Positions 1 through 64,000 of a stretch of DNA of 64,000 bases are shown in pieces (the stretch's first letter is position 1; each line of letters opens with the position of its first letter). Origin of the DNA: Lucinisca nassula (lineage: Eukaryota > Mollusca > Bivalvia > Lucinida > Lucinidae); the NCBI GenBank assembly GCA_963580285.1, contig OY757010.1, positions 212,072,138 to 212,136,137 of the forward strand. The letters are read 5' to 3'. Under the pieces are notes generated by a model. That model worked only from the letters and a program-made list of their open reading frames with translations. It searched no databases and had not been told where the DNA came from. Both the position numbers and the translations under genes were made by a program.

Positions 1-447
1 TATACTAAATTGCAATTTTATACACAACCAATACCAAATAGCTTGTAAAATTTATTGTCTCGATTGTCAGTTTTCACATTTCGAATTCTGATATGAAATA
101 ACATGATATAAAGCAGGTACCATAATATACATACATACATAAAATACATACATACAATTACATATATAAATTACTCTAAAACATATTTGGCTCATTCTTT
201 TGGGGACTGCTCTCTAAGTCTGGCACTACATGTAGCAAGAGCAAATTTGCAAGCCTAGGAACTAGAGCAAGAGCAAATTTGCAAGCCTAGGAACTAGGCT
301 ATAGTAAATTTACAAGCCTAGGAACTAGGCTATTTCGGACATAAATGATCATGAACATGTAAGCCAAGTAGACCTTGACTTGCACTCCTGGAGACAGGTG
401 CAGAAACTCCGCCACAGGGCTACAATTTATGTCTGCCTGGAACAGGC
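1..447. other. AT-rich non-coding stretch with a three-copy short direct repeat
   Basis: No exon is visible. At about 238-330 a unit containing 'gcaagcctaggaacta' occurs three times in tandem. A short ATAC-rich run lies at 130-150. Confidence 0.5.
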
Positions 448-462
448 AGAGAACTTAAGATT

Positions 463-691
463 TTTTTTTTTATTTTGGATTTGGTTTTACAGCCCTTTCA
501 AGATTATTTCACTCATATCGAGCCGATTGTTAATTAGAGGTGGGCTTAAACCACAGTACCCGGAGAAAAACCACCTGAAGTTGCAGAACTTGGCGTCTCA
601 CATGTGATCCGAGCCAGGCTTGAACCACAGCGGTGAGAGACCTAATGATTAAGAGTCAGCGCTCTTAACCACTAGGCCACAGAGGCCCGTT
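463..691 (-). mobile_element. tRNA-derived SINE with 15-bp target duplication
   Basis: Read on the minus strand it begins with a tRNA-like head (box A like TGGCCTAGTGG, box B like GGTTCAAGCC) and ends in an A-rich tail, seen here as the T-run at 461-475. It is flanked by a perfect 15-bp duplication, AGAGAACTTAAGATT, at 448-462 and 692-706, so both ends are defined. The head is an RNA polymerase III promoter in this type of element. There is no sign that it is a working tRNA gene. Confidence 0.85.
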
Positions 692-706
692 AGAGAACTT
701 AAGATT

Positions 707-1159
707 CACCTGGAACATGAAAGAATAAATTTTTTCGGTAAGCCTGGGAACTAGGCAAAACAGACACCAAAATATTTGCCTGGAACAGGCGTAGAAATGA
801 TTTTTGTGGGGAAATAAAGGCGAAACGAATTTGATCACTGATCAAATGGGGCCCCCAAAAATATGCAATAGTTAACCATTAAGATGCCGAGAAAAAATGC
901 ATCTGAAAATGTCATCTGCTTATGTCATCTGCTGAATTTTCTTGCAAGCTTTTAAAAGAACTTTTGCATACAGGCAAACAGTGTGGCCCCAGACACAGGA
1001 GCAGTCTGATGTGGGTCCAAACTGTTTGCAACAAAGACTTTTAATGTAGCCGGCAAGTGAAAAAGCAGACAACATTTGTTGTGATTGGCATTTTATGGTT
1101 TAACAAAGTGAGTGAACCATGAAATGTAGATCTTGGTCAAATATGGATAATTGCATTTA
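707..1159. mobile_element. Non-coding stretch containing a MITE with a central hairpin (family f)
   Basis: About 870-1103 matches copies at 14457-14697 and 61585-61803: 'gccgagaaaaa...catctgaaaatgtcatctgctta' on the left, a central inverted repeat around 'aggagcagtctgat', and 'gattggcattttatggttta' on the right. No coding potential is seen. Confidence 0.55.
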
Positions 1160-1172
1160 ATATGGATACTTG

Positions 1173-1338
1173 AGTGAGTGAGTGAGTTTTAGTTTTACGT
1201 CCCACCAACAGCTAAGGTCATACGGAGACGGGACCTTGGTTTAAAGACTCATCCGAAAGTCTGGAGAAGCCCGGGATCGATCCTGCGATCCCTGGTTTAC
1301 AAGGTGAGTAGCGTAACCACTGCACCACGGAGGCTTCT
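1173..1338 (-). mobile_element. tRNA-derived SINE with 13-bp target duplication
   Basis: On the minus strand it reads GCCTCCGTGGTGCAGTGG (box A region), then box B GGATCGATCC, a body with TTGGTGGGACGTAAAAC, and an ACTC-repeat tail. It is flanked by a perfect 13-bp duplication, ATATGGATACTTG, at 1160-1172 and 1339-1351. It differs in head and tail from the SINE at 463-691, so two tRNA-SINE families are present. Confidence 0.87.
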
Positions 1339-1406
1339 ATATGGATACTTGCATTTAAGTTGCCATCCCTAGATGCAATTTTTGCAGTCTGTATTTACAT
1401 TGTACA

Positions 1407-1619
1407 TTAACCCTTATCTTGCTGTTCACGACAACCCCTATCTTTGGAAACAGTGCAGATACAGATCAGATGGCTTCTGAAGAAGCCATCTGATCAGGAT
1501 CTACACTGTTTGGCATTCAGTTAATGAATTTGTAGCAATGAATTACATCAAGTAATTTGATTGGTTGATAGACAGAAATGGGTGCGGCTTAAATGAATAT
1601 TCAGCAAGAGAAGGGATAA
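1407..1619. mobile_element. MITE family a (TTAACCCTTATCTTGCTG ends, central hairpin)
   Basis: The left end TTAACCCTTATCTTGCTG and right end CAGCAAGAGAAGGGATAA are near-perfect inverted repeats. The centre is the palindrome 'gatggcttctgaagaagccatc'. The same element recurs at 16807-17017 (reverse), 32212-32413, 32907-33082, about 33100-33290 and 33749-33961. No coding capacity. Confidence 0.7.
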
Positions 1620-1639
1620 ATTCTGAACTGGTTACAGTC

Positions 1640-2203
1640 ACTTATATTGTTCTGTTCATACAATGTACCTGAAATTGTGCTGATTGCTCAAAATTTTATG
1701 CACTTACATTGTTCATAAAATTCTGTATCATTAATTTGTACTGCATCAAACATTCTGTATTAACAGTGTTCATGAAATTCTGTATCACTATTTTATATTG
1801 CTTCTTACATTCTGTACTTACATTGTTCATAAAATTCTGTATCATTTATTTGTACTGCATCTAACATTCTGTATTAACAGTGTTCATAAAAATTCTGTAT
1901 CACTAACTTATATTGCTTCTTACATTCTGTACTTACATTGTTCATGAAATTCTTGGTTATTTATACTGCATGTAACATTCTGTACTAACAGTGTTCATGC
2001 AATTCTGTATCACTAACTTATATTGCTTCTTACGCTCTGTACTTACATTGTTCATGAAATTCTGTATCATTTATTTATACTGCATCCAACATTCTGTACT
2101 GACAGTGTTCCATTTATTTATACTGCATCTAACATTCTGTATTAACAGTGTTCATGAAATTCTGTATCACTAACTTATATTGCATCTTACATTGTGTACT
2201 TAC

Positions 2204-2230
<27 letters not shown>
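1640..2230. repeat. Tandem array, ~57-bp half-units (~114-bp period), overlapping a host exon end
   Basis: The units alternate 'acttacattgttcatgaaattctgtatca' with 'acattctgtattaacagtgttcatgaa'. Successive 'acattgttc' motifs start near 1706, 1820, 1935, 2045 and 2202. The right-most unit overlaps the 3' end and splice donor of the exon at 2204-2393, so the array appears to have grown from that exon-intron junction. Confidence 0.75.
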
Positions 2231-62142
<59,912 letters not shown>

Positions 62143-62658
62143 CTGTAACACCGAATTATGACTGTGCATGTTCATACACAAAGGTAAAAGAAATCTACTG
62201 AGTGTCAAAAACATTGATTCAAGAAAGTGGAAGGTGAAAACCAAACAATATTGTCTTTATTTGTCTTTAAAAGTAATAAATCACTGTATGTTGGTTAGTT
62301 GTATCAAAGTAGATCAAATTCTCTCTTTTCAGCTACTGACGAGTGAATATCTTTCTCTTGCAGATTTTCCAGGCGGATTACAGAGGATTTTAATTGTGTT
62401 TTAATTGTGTTTTAATTGTGTTTGTGCTATTGTGTCACTGCAATATTGGATAATTATATTTGTTTATTACAGATAACACTTGTGTTTGTGCTATTGTGTC
62501 ATTGTAATACTGGGATATTGGATAATTATATTTGTTTATTACAGATAACATACAGGTTAGTGCCCTTATTCTTACCAACTATCATACACTGTTTGTTTAT
62601 ATGTTTGTTTATATACTCCTATATCACATTTTTGGAAATTATTTTATTAAAGGTAAAC
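62143..62658 (+). mobile_element. Probable 5' untranslated part of a LINE-type element with a short tandem repeat
   Basis: At 62400-62550 'tgtgtttgtgctattgtgtca' and 'ggataattatatttgtttattacagata' occur twice in tandem just upstream of the ORF1-like frame. Where the element begins is not clear. Confidence 0.4.
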
Positions 62659-64000
62659 ATGAGTATGAACATTAGCAACTCATCCCAAACCTTGGAGACC
62701 ATGATCAATACCATGATCAACACCCCATTACCTGTATCTCCATGCTCCCAAAACTCTAGGGACAGCTCATACGGTCGGGGAGAAGGGGACCTGACCATCA
62801 TGGTGGAAACTCCCAATATCAGCATCTCAAGTCCCGGGACTTCAATCTTGTCGGGATCCGAAACCTCTGGATCACTTTCCCCCTCCCCCTCCCAGGATAG
62901 AAGCCCGCGGACCTATGCCGAGGTCGCTTCCCGTCTAACCTCCCCTGTCTTGACAGAATCCCACCAGTCCCACCCACAAGGCAAGAGCCCTCAGACCATA
63001 GGGACTATGGCGCAGTCACCCTCTCAAGAGACCCCAAGCCCAGCCAGTCCAGGAAGCCCAAATAGCAGCTCCAGCACTCCTAAGCCCCAAAGAAGAAAAG
63101 CAACCGCCACTAGACCCACCGGGGTCACGGCGGCTGGGCCTATCATAATGGGGGGGATCAGCATAACCCACACCACCGCCAAATCCCCAAAATTTTATAC
63201 CCCTAAAACCAGCCCCACAGTCAGCCTACAGTCCAATTCAATTCAAAACCTGGCTACCCCCTTAACTCTTAAAAAGAGGAAACAGGTTGACAGATCCCCC
63301 CTCTCCCCAGACGACCAGCCCAAACGAGCCAACGTAGGCATCTCCCCCATCAACCCCAATGAAGGGGACGATTCCTTTGATCGCTCCTTGCTGAATGTAG
63401 TCAATATGGCAGTCAACAACATGAGCTGCCATGGATCCAATGGAAGTCCAAACACTACACCCTCCCCAAGCCCACCCCGATCCCCACCACTATCCCCATC
63501 CCTCACCTACGTCACCATTACAAAGGTCGGGGGACCCATCTCAAAGTCAGAAAGGAAAGAAACTATCAGGGACTTCACAGCCTTTCTTAAATACGACAAT
63601 ATCAAATACACCCTTGGACCAGAAGGTAACCCCGGGATCACCTTCAAAATAACAAGCCAGGCCAGCCATAAAGCAAAACATTACACAGCCAACCACAGGC
63701 TGTCCTTCGAGCCAAAAGCTCAGCTGTCAAGCAGCCCCCCAGTTGGCAGAAAAAGGGGTCCAAAAACCCAAAGACCCGACCCTCCAATAAACTCCAATAC
63801 CGGCACTGGCATTCTCAAAAGCACAGGCGTCATCGAAAATGTCCCCATAGCCACTGACCTACAAGAGCTGAAGGTCAAACTCAACACAAGTGGGCACAAC
63901 ATAATAAAAACAAAACGTGTGCTCACAAGAAACAAAAAACCAACCAGGGTAGTGAAAGTGACCTTTCAAGAAAAGGTCGCGCCCAGCATTATTAAAACAG
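62659..64000 (+). CDS. LINE-type ORF1 (gag-like protein), open at the window edge
   Basis: From ATG at 62659 the frame is open for 447 codons to the window end. The N-terminal ~290 residues are rich in Ser, Pro and Thr, with a basic patch LTLKKRKQVDRS. A folded region follows: FTAFLKYDNIKYTLGPEG, ITFKITSQASHKAKHY, then LQELKVKLNTSGHNIIKTKR and RVVKVTFQEKVAPSIIKT. That last arrangement resembles the RRM-like segment before the zinc knuckles of non-LTR retrotransposon ORF1 proteins; zinc knuckles and the RT would lie beyond the edge. Codon use is C-rich, unlike the surrounding introns. It lies antisense to the host gene. Family assignment is inference. Confidence 0.65.
   Translation, partial: MSMNISNSSQTLETMINTMINTPLPVSPCSQNSRDSSYGRGEGDLTIMVETPNISISSPGTSILSGSETSGSLSPSPSQDRSPRTYAEVASRLTSPVLTESHQSHPQGKSPQTIGTMAQSPSQETPSPASPGSPNSSSSTPKPQRRKATATRPTGVTAAGPIIMGGISITHTTAKSPKFYTPKTSPTVSLQSNSIQNLATPLTLKKRKQVDRSPLSPDDQPKRANVGISPINPNEGDDSFDRSLLNVVNMAVNNMSCHGSNGSPNTTPSPSPPRSPPLSPSLTYVTITKVGGPISKSERKETIRDFTAFLKYDNIKYTLGPEGNPGITFKITSQASHKAKHYTANHRLSFEPKAQLSSSPPVGRKRGPKTQRPDPPINSNTGTGILKSTGVIENVPIATDLQELKVKLNTSGHNIIKTKRVLTRNKKPTRVVKVTFQEKVAPSIIKT

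Noticed and set aside
640..690. Functional tRNA gene
   Set aside because: The tRNA-like head belongs to a SINE with a tail and target duplications, and the cloverleaf is not intact.

Overview
The window looks like intronic DNA from an invertebrate animal, most likely a bivalve mollusc. This is inferred from AT-rich, intron-dominated sequence packed with short palindromic elements, long tandem-repeat-cored elements that open AACAAGAGG and close GTGAGCTAAAAA, arrays of the 'gaccttgacctttgaggtacc' type, tRNA-derived SINEs and a Penelope-like reverse transcriptase. There is no prokaryotic gene organisation. I cannot name the species.

The only host gene I can support is on the minus strand and runs through almost the whole window. 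I reconstructed eleven internal exons from GT/AG splice sites and frame. In transcript order they lie at 62142-62037, 52592-52344, 41752-41607, 35696-35454, 32886-32786, 28434-28191, 25275-25170, 22576-22346, 14444-14181, 11388-11131 and 2393-2204. Every intron phase fits the next exon (1-2, 2-2, 2-1, 1-1, 1-0, 0-1, 1-2, 2-2, 2-2, 2-2, 2-0), giving about 712 codons with no stop. The product is cysteine-rich and presumably extracellular. Units of about 80 residues repeat before and after a Ly6/uPAR-type domain of ten cysteines, which is followed by a Gly/Ser linker. Both gene ends lie outside the window or were not found.

The rest is mobile and repetitive DNA filling the introns. Two tRNA-derived SINEs (463-691, 1173-1338) and two full-length copies of a ~304-bp retroposon (4249-4552, 34205-34507) have perfect target duplications. 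Six Helentron/HINE- or 'pearl'-like elements with 145-165-bp tandem cores lie at 4613-6873, 7888-10233, 38235-40724, 42912-45836 and 55126-59950, the last with another nested at 56880-59756. Two related multi-kilobase composite arrays lie at 17205-22052 and 48838-52150. A decayed Penelope-like RT copy is at 29378-31432. A frameshifted mariner is at 53556-54959, its 5' end inside a 700-bp tandem duplication that also copied part of a host exon. A 4.6-kb TA-flanked element is at 42737-47375, a short hAT-like element at 23522-24329, and at least eight MITE families are present. The right edge holds the start of an open LINE-type ORF1 on the plus strand (62659 onward).

The most unusual signals are: a block of the Penelope-like ORF where A has been replaced by G on the sense strand only, with C and T unchanged; terminal hairpins of the HINE-like elements that differ in sequence but stay palindromic; a poly-C tract that lengthens the catalytic spacing of the mariner transposase; and repeats or transposons sitting right against host splice sites (a splice-donor-bearing array at exon 2204-2393, a (CT)n tract after exon 35454-35696, MITE edges beside the acceptors of exons 41607-41752 and 22346-22576).
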